Below, one piece after another: positions 25,851 through 39,672 of a DNA stretch of 64,000 nucleotides. Below the pieces are notes generated by a model, which was not told the DNA's origin, did not search any database, and worked only from the letters and a program-made list of their open reading frames with translations. Origin of the DNA: Macquaria australasica. Lineage: Eukaryota; Chordata; Actinopteri; Centrarchiformes; Percichthyidae. The position numbers were made by a program, and so were the translations under genes. The DNA lies in assembly GCA_005408345.1 (NCBI GenBank), contig SEMN01000573.1, positions 248,001-312,000 of the forward strand, given 5' to 3'. Within the stretch, counting starts at the first letter, position 1, and every line of letters begins with the position of its first letter.

Positions 25851-26050
25851 CGCCGATCCGGCCTCTTGAACAGACTCGGTGAGTAAGGGGGCGAGTAGCT
25901 CATAGCTCTCTCAGGATAGCTGAAATGCTGGTAGTGACAGCAGAATCTGTGGGGTGGTTCGGCCAGGTGGAGGGCGCACACCGTCCTGGGAGTGGGTGGC
26001 ATGGCCCCAACAGGGGCAACTCCTGTGAGGCGCGCCTGAGACTGTCCCAT
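25851..26050 (-). CDS. tsc22d3: candidate third alternative first exon of tsc22d3 (66-codon N-terminus)
   Basis: This is an open segment on the gene's strand, 4.4 kb upstream of the GILZ exon. It ends in a consensus donor (GGCG|GTAAGT) two bases into a codon, the same phase as the two known first exons, so CG plus T would give Arg followed by ASGASVV. The first in-frame ATG (26048-26050) sits in a strong context, AAGATGG. It predicts MGQSQARLTGVAPVGAMPPT, a central Cys/His patch (HRFCCHYQHF) and a Tyr/Pro-rich end (MSYSPPYSPSLFKRPDR), for a total isoform of 174 aa. The frame stays open upstream to an acceptor-like TTTTCAG at 26083-26189's lower part (exon edge about 26182), so it could instead be an internal exon. 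I do not recognise this N-terminus from mammalian TSC22D3. Splice phase and strand argue for it; there is no homology support. Confidence 0.5.
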
Positions 26051-29000
26051 CTTGGCCTCCAAATGAACGGGCTGTTCAAGAGGCAGGAGCCCTTTCACTG
26101 TTTGCTCACTGTTCTGCCGTTGTTTGTCCTCAACAACTGTGTTCTCCGAGCACAAAGAGACAATTGAGTGCTGGCGATACCTCTGAAAACACAGCCATAA
26201 CTGTGAGTGCCATGCTCAGACTGGCACTTGTATGATTTGTCTCCAATCCAGTGGAGCACAATGGCCCCAGAGTCACAATGAAGATGACAGTTTCCTGAAA
26301 TTGCGCCAATTGTTTCATCTCAACACTGCTGTGTGAGTGTCTGTTTCAGGCAGACAAAGCAAAAAATCGGCATACCTCATTCAATCAGTGATAATATTGT
26401 GTAATAAAATACATAGTTGGGCCATTGTTCTATGATGTGAAACAAAAACTTGTTGTCCATATAATGACCTTATCCGGGACCAGACTTTCCAAGACACTGA
26501 AGGCAGCCAAACAAAAGCAAACATCATAGTGTTTGCTCATTTATATGGAATGGTTTTGGAGAGACCAAAGAGAAATTGTTACACAATTGTAAACTGCTTA
26601 TAATTTCCATGTAAAATCAAGCTGAGGCATAGGAATTAGCTCAGTGGTATTTTATGTGACATTTCAGATCACGTGTGTGGTGTTCACAATCCCCTAAACA
26701 CTTTTAAATTCTGATTGAGTGGGTTTGTCAGTTTCAGTAAGCCTCCTTTGTCATCACGGGTGTAATTAATGTATTAATGTCTGGAGAGCTATTGCTGCTG
26801 GTAAAGGTGTAACAGCAAAAGTAAACAGCTCTCGCCATGATTAATTGCAAGCTGCTTTCTAGTTTGACAGTTCTGCGCAAATGTCTCACACCTCTGTCTC
26901 CATTTAATCAATTTTATTTTGGTAAGTGGAGGATTTTGACATTTGATACGGATTGTGATGCACGAGTGCAGTGTTACATGACAAACAGTCATGTAAAACG
27001 AGTTTCTGCATGTTGCCCCTTTGAAGAAGTATCCTTTGGTTTGCATTTATGCCTAGATAGGATTCAGTGTCGTAATATTGTGTGCCATTGAGGTATAAAT
27101 CAAAAGACAATTATAATGAACTAAATGTCAAGCAATATCTGCTGGGAGCCACAAACTACTCTGTCCTGCACAATCAAACAGAAAGCTTCATTCAGCATCT
27201 TTCAGATATGTGAGTCTACAGTACCTTTAGAAGAATAAGAATATTAATTTAAGTAAAATTAGATTGATAGCAATGAATAGTTAGATAGTACAGATAATGT
27301 GGTCAGATGAATGTTACCACACAGCCTCTAAGTCAAGAAAATGTCATTTATATTTCCTAGCAGTGGAATTTCAGGTTCACTCACAGTTCAGTTTCTAACA
27401 ATCACTGATCACAATCATTATTTAGGGTTGTTTGCTTGAGACTGAATGGCCTTTCACAGCATCGGCAGAGGGAATGGACAGCTTGTGTTGGGCATGTTTA
27501 CATCCATCATGTCAGGAGCAATTAATTTAAAATCGAGAACATTTAATCATTTTGTATTCAGCTTAGTCATTCAAACTCATGAAACATATGCAAAGACATC
27601 AAGCCATTTTTTTCTGTAACATATGAATTATTTATTCTTCCAGCAAGATGGCGGTGAGCTGAAACTTTCACTCAGAAGATAAGTGAATGTCCATGTTTCT
27701 TTACAGTCTACTGCAAACCATAGGGAGCTTCTTGTTTTTTGTTTTTCTGCCACACAAGTGGTTCCGTGTAATTTCATGTCCTCAGATAATTATCTTCTCA
27801 CACACATGACCAATTCTGCCTGTACACGCATGGGAAGGCACACACACACAAACACACACACACACATCCAGGAGAACAGCAAGCGTGATTGACAAGGCGA
27901 TTCATCGTGTTATTATGTGATGTTTAGTAACAGAGCAACTTATTTCCCTGAACCTCTGCAGAAAGGGAGCAAATGAATGATAAGTAAAGAGAAAAATAAA
28001 TGCGACTTTTGCTGTCATACATCCAGTATGTATGGAACCGAGTTCCAAGCCTGATTATATATTAGTTTAAGGCTTTAAAAGTTACAACATTATGCCATAA
28101 ACTCAGCATTATTCTGAGTCTGAGCTGCTGTGTTAAGCAGTTTGGCTAAATGTTTGTTACAGGCACCAAAGGGCCAACTTTTTAATAGGCTGTACTTAGC
28201 TACAGGAAGGTTTTAATTATGATTTGCATGGTAGGAAACATAAAACAATTTCTTCCCCTGTACATCCCTAAAGGCAGCTGTTACAAAATCAAAAGACACC
28301 ACAAGCAGGTGTGTGTGTGTGTGTGCGTGTTTGTTCACATCTATACTTTTCAGCATTTGTGAGGAACTGTATTTAACTGATTAGCCCCTTGAAAGAGAAT
28401 CTGCCTGGGTGACATGCTAAACTTAGTGCATTACCGCCAAGAAGACAAGGCAGGAACTGCTCCTCACTTGCCTTGATTCAATCTCTTAAGACAACACAAA
28501 GGCCCACTTTAATGCTTTGCTTACCAGAAATAACCGCATTTAATTTCAATTCATACAAAATGATAATCAGTCCATTTACAGTAGCCTTCACCGACACTAA
28601 TAGCAGTGTAGCAAATGGTGCTGTGTGCAGTATATTGCAGTTAACAAGCTTGGGGACTTTGCAGTATCTGGCACCAGGCTGTGATTCGGCTGAAGTCAGA
28701 CAGCTTCAGGCCATAATGTAAAGATTTACCTTGTGTTATAACGGGGAGAACGTCCCGGCTAAATTTACTGTGAAAATACTGAAATACGGCCGAGACCCAG
28801 AAGAGTGTGTCAGGGGAATATTGCAGTATGGTGAACCCTTGTCATGCCACATTCATCCCCCAACCTCACACTGCCGTAAAAAGAAATAACAGTATGTTCT
28901 AGCCCATAGGATTCCCATCTGTGTTTTAGTGCAAACATGTGTACACATGAAAACACACACACACACACACGATTGTCTGCTCTAAAAGATAAGGGATTAG

Positions 29001-32000
29001 ACTCTCAGGGTTTGGATGGAGTTAAGTGAGCTCACTAATGGCACTGTGGATGCTCTACAAAAGGTCAAACGGTTGTGGACTAAATTGGCCATTCAGTATT
29101 AAATAGCAGTGAACTTTGTTATTAGCTGTGTCAAAGCCCTTTGACTCGTTACAGGTCGCCTAGTGTACCACAGACTTTTATGAGAGAGCTGTTGGATTGC
29201 TCATTCTTTTTTTCTGCCTGGTGTACTTAGGTACACTAAAATATCTTAGTGTATATTCCTGAAATAAAAAAAAGTAGTGTACAGCTTTTGCTTATACAAC
29301 AGGCTGTGATACTCAAGAGACTTGTTGGTTGCCACTTTGCATGGCACCTGTGATAAATACACTGTTGGTTGGATCATGTCCCAGAACAAAAGGTTACAGA
29401 GTTCAGCGCCATCTGTCTATATTAATCTGCCTATGTTACTTTAGTGTACTGTATAGCTCAGCTGTCGTGGCTGGTGTGGTTGTGTGTATCTATGTCTAAT
29501 CTGAGTTGCCTTGAGTCACGGAATGCTGACATCGGACGAATGGGTACATAATGCACCGAAATCCATCACAAGACGGTTGTGACGCTGAGAAATGGAAATC
29601 TACAGTATGGGCTGTGAAATTGATTGATACACGTGGAATCGTTCCAAGGCAAAGCAAAGAGCTGTACCACACTATCAGCTCTAACTTGGCAGGTTGTATT
29701 GTTATTGCAAACTGTGTCATCTGTTGGGCTACAATGTGCTACATGTGGAATTTTAACATCAATATGTCATTACAAAAATGGTTTTGGCACCGTATGTTTA
29801 TCATAAGCAAAAAGGCTGTCACTGAGAAGGTTGCCAGGCAGCATCTGTGCTTAAGTAAATAGATCTGCTAGATGAAGACTAAGCATCTTTATAGGCATAC
29901 CACTTAACTGCTTTACAGCACAAAACAGTCAACAGTCTGCATTAATTTTTCGAGAGATTAAATGAAAAAATCATTAAGACGTATGAAAAACTGACTTTGA
30001 GAATATATTGCAGTGGAAAAACAACAGAGTGGGAGATGACAAGAAGCAACTGTATCATCATGATAAGTAATTTTACTGATTCATTCATCACCCAGCGCAG
30101 TCTTTGGTTCAAGATAAACAGATGAAAGAAACGGGATGATTAAACTCTCCTTTCTCACCTGCCTCTTGTCCACATACAGTATAATATCTTTATTCTCTCT
30201 TTATTTTCTTACTCTGCTTCTTCTTCTCAAAAGTATCCCTCACTCTAACGTTACCACCTTCTTCTCTCAATCCATTCCTCCCTCTCAATCTCTCCCTCTC
30301 TCCATCTCCCCACTTTCCTCATCTTTTTCCAGTGGTGTCTGGCTGAGCTTGCAGCTGTGTGACCCAAGTCACCAGCAACTGGGACAACACTGGAGGGAGC
30401 TGGGCCCTCAATGAGGCATCCCCTGGTGTGTGTTTGTGTGCTTGCTTGTGTTTTCGTTTGCCAATGTGTATGTCGATGCGTGCTGTTGGCCACACGCTTT
30501 CATACATGCATGCTCATGCACGTCTGGCTTTGTCAGCCCGATCTGGATTGAACTAGATGATAGGCGCCCTGCTAACTCTCGCTGTTAGTGTCATCCAAAC
30601 ACAGAATCGTTCCCACAGACTCCAGCAGGCTTCTCCGCTGAGCATTAAAGCTAACCCTTTGTCACCTGCGAGATGAAGATGGAGCAATGACTAATTTCCC
30701 ATGGATAATTTGAGACAAGTCATTGGCGGTCATTGCTGAAGGAAAGAAAACAGCTTAAACGGCTAGTAGGCTACACAAATGAGCATTAAATATTCCTTCA
30801 TGTGACAAGACATTAAATAACAGACATAAATCCTTACATCCATGTAATAACTATTGTTTGGAAAAAAACTTCGCTTTATATGCTTTTATCTTTTCATAAA
30901 TTTCCTAAAACCTTTTGTGTTAGACATTTTCATTTCATTCCACCCGTTGATACCTTTCTGCCCTGGGGTGCCTGACATCTCCAAAGCTTCATAATACCAA
31001 ACCAAGTCTTATGATGAATCATGCTGGTGAAATGTTGTCAAAAAATAATCTATTTGAAGTAGTTCTAAAAGAAAACGTAAAACATATCACTCCTTTTCTT
31101 GTAGAACCACTTAAAAAATCCCAGTATTTTTTAAAGCTACATATGTCTTTGGCCTCCAAGTCATAGATAGCAGTGACCAGGGCTGCATTTCTATTAAGTT
31201 ACTCATATTAGCCTGAGGAAGTTTCATCAGCCTGCCATCCACTGATCTCTACAAGCCAAACAAATCATATTGTTCTCCCTCAACAAGACCACAAGAATGG
31301 CTCAGATCACAGTTCAATCAGCTTTCCACACAGCATGCTCTGACTCAAGGAAGAGAGCCATAAATCTAAACGATGATGTTAGAATAGCATGCAATTGATC
31401 TACTTATACGTATAGCAACTTCATTTATAAAACCAGGCTGAAACATATACAGATACTGTGGAGGTGAGACCATATAACGCAATCAAAAGCAACAATTCTT
31501 TTAAAGGCTAACATTTATGATATCTTGATTAAATTGGGGACCGTAGCACTAATATATAGTATATACATCTATAGACGCACATACAGCTACTTAACACTAG
31601 TCTGTGTTCAAAGCAGGAATAGGAATTTGAATAGAAACAGGACATGGACCACTTCTCCTTGGTACTGAATGTACTATACTCTCCAGCTCTTTAATGTTCA
31701 CTCCAGGGATCTTCTGTGTTTTATCTTGGAACAACACTATTGAGAGCTTGGATTGATTGCTACAGACATCTTTGCAGTTGGACATCAAGCTACGCTGTGT
31801 TCATATGTAAATCTGCACATAAATTTAGCTATACAGTTGTATTAAAACTATTCACAGGCCACTTTTACTTTCTCCCAAAGGGGAACCTGATATAACTCAA
31901 AGTGCAGCTGTGAAGTGGTGCAACAGGGAACTCTCATATATTCAGCACCTCATATAACTCTCCCTTCCAAAAAGCATCCTGAATTAAAACCATTCAACCA

Positions 32001-32079
32001 CAGGGGCAATAGGTCTGTGCAGTCCCACGGATGTACAGCGCCGACCACATGCAAACAGAGAGGAGGGCTGAAGACTGAG

Positions 32080-32094
32080 AGAACACGGTGTACA
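32080..32094. promoter_or_regulatory. GRE-like site in a G+C-richer intronic patch
   Basis: AGAACACGGTGTACA has one perfect half-site and a TGTACA half-site of the kind found in natural GREs. It lies in a locally G+C-richer stretch (about 32020-32200) inside the long intron. On its own a match this loose could be chance. Confidence 0.3.
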
Positions 32095-33567
32095 CAATGT
32101 TTCCTCAGCCTGCCTGCGTGGTGAGGATCCCCTACCGACAGAGGACAGGCTGAGACAGGAGAGGACAGGACCAGATGTGCGGGGCCCGTTCTACCGAGTC
32201 TTAAAAAGGAAACATGTTGGCGTTTAATAGAAGAAAGCTTCAAGAAACGTTAATGAGAAAGTGCAATTAAGGCAGCCACATCTCCTGAAGGAGAACAACT
32301 GAAATGTATATCCAGATGTCGGCCACCCGCATGAAGACTGTTAAACAAATACGCTCGGGCTATAAACACACATATTACATCATCATTCTCACTGCTAAAT
32401 TCGGGAAAATTAATGAGGACTTATCAGTGTTAATTGCATGCACTTTAAAAATAAAAAGTGATAAATGTAATTGCAGCCTTGAGGATGCTTTATCTGTTTT
32501 GTTAAATCCCTGATAAGGTCCTAATCTGTCTAAGTATTTAAGTATTAAATGGTTGAATAATGTAATAACATAACATCACATTACATTATATTATATCAAC
32601 AGGTGTATATGTTAGCTACGTTTTTACCATCTTCTTATACTTTATTCATGTTCGTAAAATATAAAATTATTTATGTTCAAAAGTATTATTACATTATGTT
32701 TCTTCTGAAGCAGTGACCACTGGTTAATGTAATAACATTGCATATAGATGTATGTATGCATTTACTTAATAATTTATGAAGGATGAATCCAAGTGATAAA
32801 AGTATATCATTATCTTCTTTCCCCACACCTGCCAGGATGAATGTTTGTCTTTTATAATATTCAGTAAAACAATTTAATCTTGTCCTGAAATGCTCCATTA
32901 GTGTGGACATCAGTCTATTTGTCTATACTTTATGTTCAGCCATGTTTTTAAACTGCATGGCTGCACATTCTTGATATGGTGCATTAACAGTTTTTTTTTT
33001 ATGGTTTATTCCCACATCTGCCCTGGACCTATGTACTTTATGCCTGTCTGAAATGTATGTGGTAACAGTACATGTGTCACTGCATACTGCATCTATTGTG
33101 GAGATGCCTACATGGCTATTGATTAACTAAGAATCATTCACTTGCCTCCTCTCTGCTGTGCTGTTGAACTGTGTAGAGTGCCACTACCACTTCTAATAGA
33201 CATTAACAGTAACAGTTGAGTCTTAGCCTGAGCATGATTCAACTTCTCCCTACATTCTGAAGGCAATTCAAATTCTCCAAACCTCAAGTATTCAACTCTT
33301 GTTTTTGCTTATGACTGATATCAGTTCAGCAGCAATTATAGTATAACACAAGAGCACTATATCAGGATGTGACTCAGCCAGGGGAAGGATCAGCATCAAA
33401 AGCGGCTGTGTGATCCAAATAAACCGGGAACACAGCGATATCCAGCACGGTGCAGCACTGAGCTGAGATGTTGTTTGGGAGTCTACAGGAACCCAGGCCT
33501 ATCCTGCCTTCAAAAAGCCAAAAAGATTGCCCCTCAGACAAAGACGCAAGTCTTGAAAGCTTCCCTG

Positions 33568-33605
33568 ATTGGTCAAAAGAGTGGGGGGTTTTTTTCTATT
33601 GGTCA
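33568..33605 (-). promoter_or_regulatory. tandem CCAAT boxes (NF-Y-type pair) in the long intron
   Basis: TGACCAAT occurs twice on the minus strand (plus-strand ATTGGTCA at 33568-33575 and 33598-33605), 30 bp apart, with a GGGGGG run between. Paired CCAAT boxes about three helical turns apart are typical of NF-Y-driven promoters. No exon or TATA box was found near it, so it could be a cryptic promoter, an enhancer or chance. Confidence 0.35.
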
Positions 33606-35660
33606 CGGCCCATTTGTAGACGTGCAGCAGGGTCGGGGAGAAGGGAACAGATAAGAAGTTGACTTCAGGATATTTGGTGAATAAAGTAATGTGAATAAAA
33701 TAAACAAAAAAGCACCCACAGTGTCACAACACATTGCATTCACTGAGTCTGGAGATGTCATTTCCATCAGTGTGGTTTTCAGGCTACTTTGAGCAGTAAG
33801 TGTTACTGTGACAAAACAAATGAGGAAAGTCTTTTTCTAATGGGATTCTCCCTGAAAACACTTCTCAGCAACAACCCATTGAGCATGCTGCCTTGTAATG
33901 AATGCAAATGTTTGAATTTAGCGAGTAAGTAATGCTGTAGTTGCTCACACTAATGGTGTCACTACTTTGCACTCTGGAAAAACGAAACGGTTTTGAATAA
34001 TTGCAAAATTGCCCATAGGGAAAGTTTTATTTGCTGCTGTAAAATACAAACACATGTAACTGTGATGGATTGCCATTGAGTATAAGCTTAAATCCAACAT
34101 TAATTTCACCTCAGTTTGAGTTCCACAAACAAAACATTCTCTTTAAATTTGAGGATTTTACAGCAGATGATTGGCTGACAGCAAAAAGTTAAGGTTCAAG
34201 CTCTCCTCCAAGAAACAAACAGGAAATACATCCACTTGAAGTGACTCTTGAACTTGGAGTCGGGCAGAGTACACAAGACAAATTGTCTTTTTGAGATGTC
34301 ATTTCCCTGGTCTCGAAGCTGCACAGAAGAGTGAGTAAACACGATCTGCCATCCCAGTCATTGTATAAAGGCTCGAGTAAACAATGTAGGCTAAATTGGC
34401 CTGCCTCCAGCGTGTACCAGCGGGGTCCAAAGTTCACTTATGAAACCACAGAACACTACACACTCTGTTTTTGTCTTTGTCTCGACGTGTAGATTTACGG
34501 TGTTTGGCAGGCGACCGCTCACATTCTTAAGACTATGAAATAGAGAGATCTTTTACCAACTTGACACCTTTTGTAGGACTGAGCTCTTGTACTGTACACT
34601 GGCTTAAATACACTTTTGAAATAAATGTTTTTGGAGATTTAAGGATTAACACTGCTGAGGGGCTGAGATCCAGGAAAATGGCAAACTTAACTCTGAAAAT
34701 GTCATTCTCTGGCATCAATCAAAACAATAGCCGATTCGAAAGTGCATGATAAAAGAACAAGAAGATGATGGCTATGCTTGAGATCTTCTGCAATGAAAGG
34801 CTGACGTAAAATCTCTAATCAGATCTGGCCTCTGCAAGAAGTGCGTCTGTGCCTTTTATTGTTTTGGAGATGGACAGATTTGCCCACGTACGCAGTGTTT
34901 GGGAGCCAGTAAGCTGTCACTTTATCTTCATACCAAAATCACAGAGTTCAGGCATACAAGGTTCCCATCAGCATGGTAGTGCCTCGGCTTTGTGCCGGCA
35001 CAAGCAAGGTGAAGGTGAGTGTAAGTTTGTTATTAAGACCAGCTTATGTACTGTGAACAGCACAAAGCATTCAAATGTGTTCCCTGGAAAGCAATTAAAA
35101 CTACCGAGAGAAGACATTAAAGAGAGGAAGAGAAGGAGAGGTCAGGGAGGTCTAACACTGAGGCACTGCATTTCGGAGCAACATCCTGATCCAGGGCTGT
35201 CTTTGGCTTCAATCCTGTAACAGCACAAGAGCACGCTGCAGCACATCATGAAATGAGAGAAGAATTATTGCACATAAAAGCAGGTATGTGCCAGCATGTT
35301 TGTCAGAGACAGCTAGAGATATGTCTTAATATATTTTCTGCCTGCAATCAAACCATATATTAATCATTCCGTCCATCCAACTGTGTTGTAACAATATATT
35401 TAAAGTATGCCGCCAATTAAATTTAAATTTCCATCACCGGTGATCCATGTCATATCAATGCTGGGCAGTGTTTTTTATTATTATTATTTGAAGCATCTGG
35501 CCTTCTTTGTTATAACAGTAAATTAACCTATGAATCATAAATGAGTGCTTAAATAGCTTAACGTCCTATTTGAGGAACCATTTCAGGATTTGCAGAAGTG
35601 AAACTCAAAAATCGGGTATTTCACAGGTTCCCACACCCACTGGATAACTCCTAACCTACT

Positions 35661-35667
35661 CACACAG

Positions 35668-35723
<56 letters not shown>
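35661..35723. repeat. (CA)n microsatellite
   Basis: About 26 nearly uninterrupted CA units follow a short imperfect start, within the long tsc22d3 intron. It is likely to be length-polymorphic. Confidence 0.95.
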
Positions 35724-35724
<1 letters not shown>

Positions 35725-38700
35725 GAGTACATGCACACAGTCAAAAACAGCAAGTCATTACCTTCGTTTTCCAGCCCATGTGACTGATTGTCTTCTTCAC
35801 ACCAGTTTAATGACTGTGGTGTTCTTTCTTGGTGAGACTGTAATTATAGTCTGACTGCAAAGGAAGGAGCGCAGTGTGGCGCCTGCATGGTAGCTGTCAA
35901 CCTTTACAACATGGACACACCTCAACAAATCATAATAGTAATAGTAACAGTATGTTCCCCTTGATTTTTAAATATTGTTTATTAGAATGGCATCTTGCTA
36001 GTGACTGGTAGATTTGGCCGTGTAACTTTTCTATCTTGTCTGCCACCTTGTGCACAGTCGTTTGTCCTGCTGTCTGTCATCTGGCTCTTTTGTTTGGTTT
36101 CTCTTGCTCCATCTCTCGTCTTCTCTGTCTGTGCTTCACGCCTCCTCCTCTAACAGCTATTGTCATTCCTGTCCTTTCACACTGTCTCTGAGCAGTAAAT
36201 CCTATCTGACTGGCATGCTTCAGGACAGCCTAGCCCTGACTCAAGGTAATTATCCTGTCTCTGGCCTGTCTCGTCATATTCCTAGTTGTTGTCTGGTACA
36301 CGCTTACCTACTTTTGGCACAGGTGTTGCTGACTGCGCCCTGCATATGCATATGGATGCAAGGTAGGAGGGGTAACGCTGAAAGAACACCATGTCTGGGC
36401 TGTATTGCCGAATAAAGGGTGAACACACAGTGATGCTGCCCGGTCATGCTCTTCCATCCTTTTGTTCAAGAAATAAAACAAAACATTTAGGAACGTCTAC
36501 TTTCTGTTTCAGTGTTGAAAGCACAAGTACAAACTAGGCAGTCACGCACACACCGTGCAGCAACTTGTAGGTGTTTTCTTATTTAGGCTGCTTAGAAGAA
36601 AGTGCAGAAGAAGGGCTTTTGTGTGACATAGCCCATGTATACACACATATACATATACACATATGTATGTGTGTGAATGAGCATATATTATAAGTAATAT
36701 ACATCACATAAATGACCTACGTTTAGGGCAGATTAAACACTTCTTGACACACCCATGGAAGGAAGTGCTGCAAGATATGCATATTTCCTTTCATGTGAAG
36801 ATACAAGGAGGCACATTTTGAGGCAATATTTTCTCCATTTGGCTAAAAGGACACTGTGTAATTGTGTGACTACATAACATTTTTTTTTTGATAATTCTCT
36901 GTCGTCGCTCAGCTCTTCTATCAAAGCTGTCTGTCTGTATGAAAAGAAAAAGAACAGTCAGGACAAAGATGCAGAACTATGGGGCAGACAGACACGCAAA
37001 TTAGCGCAAAAACAAGAATCCGTGGTATCGCCTTTCATCAGTTCACCAGATACTGTGTGTCTGAGCTCCGCAGCCTGAGGACGGCCCCTTGCTTTGTATC
37101 AAAGATTGAGCAGAGAGCTACCAAACACCAAAACAGGAAAATGCAAAAATGAGGAAGAGAAAAGGGGAGGAGGAGAAAGAGGGAGGGACGAGGGCTTTCA
37201 CAGCTGTTGTTAGGCAGTGTTTCCTCTGATAGGAGGCCTTGGCTGTACTCCCAGTTCTTTATACAAACTGTCAAAAAACATGGTTACCTTGAGATATGAG
37301 GGGGGAATGCTGGTGTGTTTGCAAAAGAGAAAGAAAGATTGAGTCTTAATATGACAAAGACATAAAATCTAAATGGTAAAATGACACACTATCTGCTATA
37401 GTTTTACCCAACATTTATTATGACCTGTTCCACTGGTGGGTTAGGAAAACCTCAGAGATACGCTGTTGTCAAGTTTAAACACCGATTTTGAAGGTACTAA
37501 ATTTTATCTGATAGCAAAAATACAGGATACTCAGACACTATCATTAAGCATTGCATAATAACCCTAGAAAAGAAGTAATAGTAAGGTAGGCCAGATCAAA
37601 CCCCCCACCTGTGTTTATAAGATGACACATCTTGTTCAGTAGGATGTTGTGCAGGAGTAACAGTGCAGACACCTGCAAAATGCATTAGCCTCTTATCATG
37701 GGATCAAGATGATAAGCAGAACCTAAGTCTTAAATCTGTACTTCTGCACGTCTCATTGTGTTTGTGACAGCAGGTGCCGCGGGCTGTTCAGATTATCACT
37801 GCAGGGCAACAGTTTTTTGGAATTAATGTATTCTGTTGTTGTTGCCATTATGGTCTTGGACAGCATGGAAACCAGTTTTAAACATGAGTCCGTTCTGAAT
37901 AAAGAAAGTTACCACAGAACAAATGCGTGATCATGTGATGTATCTAAGATACTAAGGGCTTGGCTTAAGTACTGATGAGCTTGGTCCTGCAGTAACAGGA
38001 ACAATTTAAAAGAAAAAAGAAGAAATGATAATCATGGCAGTTACAAAATTAGTAATTCAAGATATCTGCAATAGCATTTTGGAGTTGCTCTTTTAATATC
38101 ACAAATGTTAAAATGGGGATTCCCAAAAGTTACACTTGGAGCAACTCAAAATACTGTACATAATACTTGACCATCCAATTTGAACCATTGCATTTGATTC
38201 CATCCGTTGCAATAAAATGCAAATGCCAGTTAATATGCCAACATGAGAGGCAACTCTTCCAAAAAGAGAGGCCCAGGGAGAGGTGTTTAGCGATTCTGTT
38301 TTCAATGAAATGGCCTAGATTTTATTGCAGAAAACACTCACAGGGGACGAGTACTGCCTTGTCTGAATCTGATATCTCCTTTTAGAAAGCTTATTTGAAT
38401 ATGAATAGGAGGAAATATCCTGCTTGTCTTTCAGTTTTTGTTTTCTTTTATATCCACCCCTTGCTGGCTGTCATAGAATAATAGCAAGGGACTTTGATTT
38501 TTTTATCAGGGTGTTTCTCTGAATTTCCCACTGATATGAGCTACAATAGCATCCTTTCTCTCCAGAGGACTAGGAAGTGGGCTCGTGAACAAAAAGAGCA
38601 CTAGAAATACACCAAACCACTAAATGGATCAGATAACAACACATACATTCCAATTCAATTATTCTACTGATAAAATCCTGGAAAAAAAAGCATGGAAAGA

Positions 38701-39627
38701 TTACCAGTGTTTTGCCAACATTTCCACACTGTTGTGTCTGTCTGTTTGTTATGTAACCTCTGGTGAGAACAGGAGTCTGTCTTGTAATCAGAAGGAGCAC
38801 TCGACCATTACAGTTAACCTACAGATTATTCAAGGTTGGAGAGCCAGAACATTCAGCTATTGACCTCACCAACCCAAGACGACCCTCAACACCCATATGT
38901 TAACTGCAAACTGCTGGATTTACTCTCATGCATGTAGGCGTGAGACAGCAGTGTGGTTTGTTCCATTTCATGTCAAATCAAAAATACTATGAAAAAATTT
39001 TAAACTATATAATATTTATTTGCCAAATGCTAAATCATGGGCATTCTGATCCATACATCACGTGGCATATACTTTGATAACATTGTCTTAGTAGCTGTTT
39101 GTTTTATATATGTAGGAAAGTGTGTTTTTGAAATTGAAAAACTAAGCCCTAAATTTGCTGTAAATTGGCTTTACTTGCACAGATATGTCTTTCTTGTCTT
39201 TCTTGCGTGCAGTTCATTTCAGATGTGTACAGTGAACCTCAAAGCTGCTGTATGCTAAATAAGCTACAGCAGTTGTTTTAACTTTACATTCTCTACAACT
39301 CATCAACATTCAGAAGAAAAAGCAAAGTTTTGTAACGGCATTATTCTGTATGTGCGCTGTTTCCCTCCCACACACCGTGACCTGGCATATATGAGTAGCC
39401 TATAGCAAAGCGATGCTTAAAATATGCTAAACAGGCCCGAGGGTGATGCATCAGGAAAACCATTAGGGTCGGGCAGAGCAACACAGATGGAAATGTGTAG
39501 GAGAAGGAGAGAAAAGAGTCATGCACCTCACAGATGACTATGATTTCCTGTCGAATTCCTGTAGGTGAGCCACTGCTTTAGTAGCATGGAAAAGGATTAA
39601 TAAGTGAACTGTTCCTTAAAAAGCATA

Positions 39628-39672
39628 TTATATGTTGGTGCTTCCTTTTTGAAAATTGGCACCAACATATAA
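39628..39672. repeat. perfect 14-bp inverted repeat (hairpin)
   Basis: TTATATGTTGGTGC (39628-39641) and GCACCAACATATAA (39659-39672) are exact reverse complements separated by 17 nt. It lies inside the long tsc22d3 intron with no recognisable flanking element. It could be a cruciform-forming site, a tiny MITE remnant or an RNA hairpin. Confidence 0.7.

Noticed and set aside
26051..26155. N-terminal extension of the candidate third exon starting at 26155
   Set aside because: The codon at 26155 is TTG, not ATG. The first ATG of the frame is at 26050.
30329..30425. Exon-like plus-strand segment after a long pyrimidine tract (TTTTTCCAG|TGGTGTC...)
   Set aside because: The acceptor looks good, but the segment has no conserved reading frame, the donor (CTG|GTGTGT) is weak and sits at the start of a GT-rich stretch. 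Transcript evidence would be required.
34849..35220. 123-codon plus-strand ORF, one of the longest in the intron
   Set aside because: It has no recognisable domain, no splice-site support and ordinary intronic composition. It is consistent with a chance ORF.
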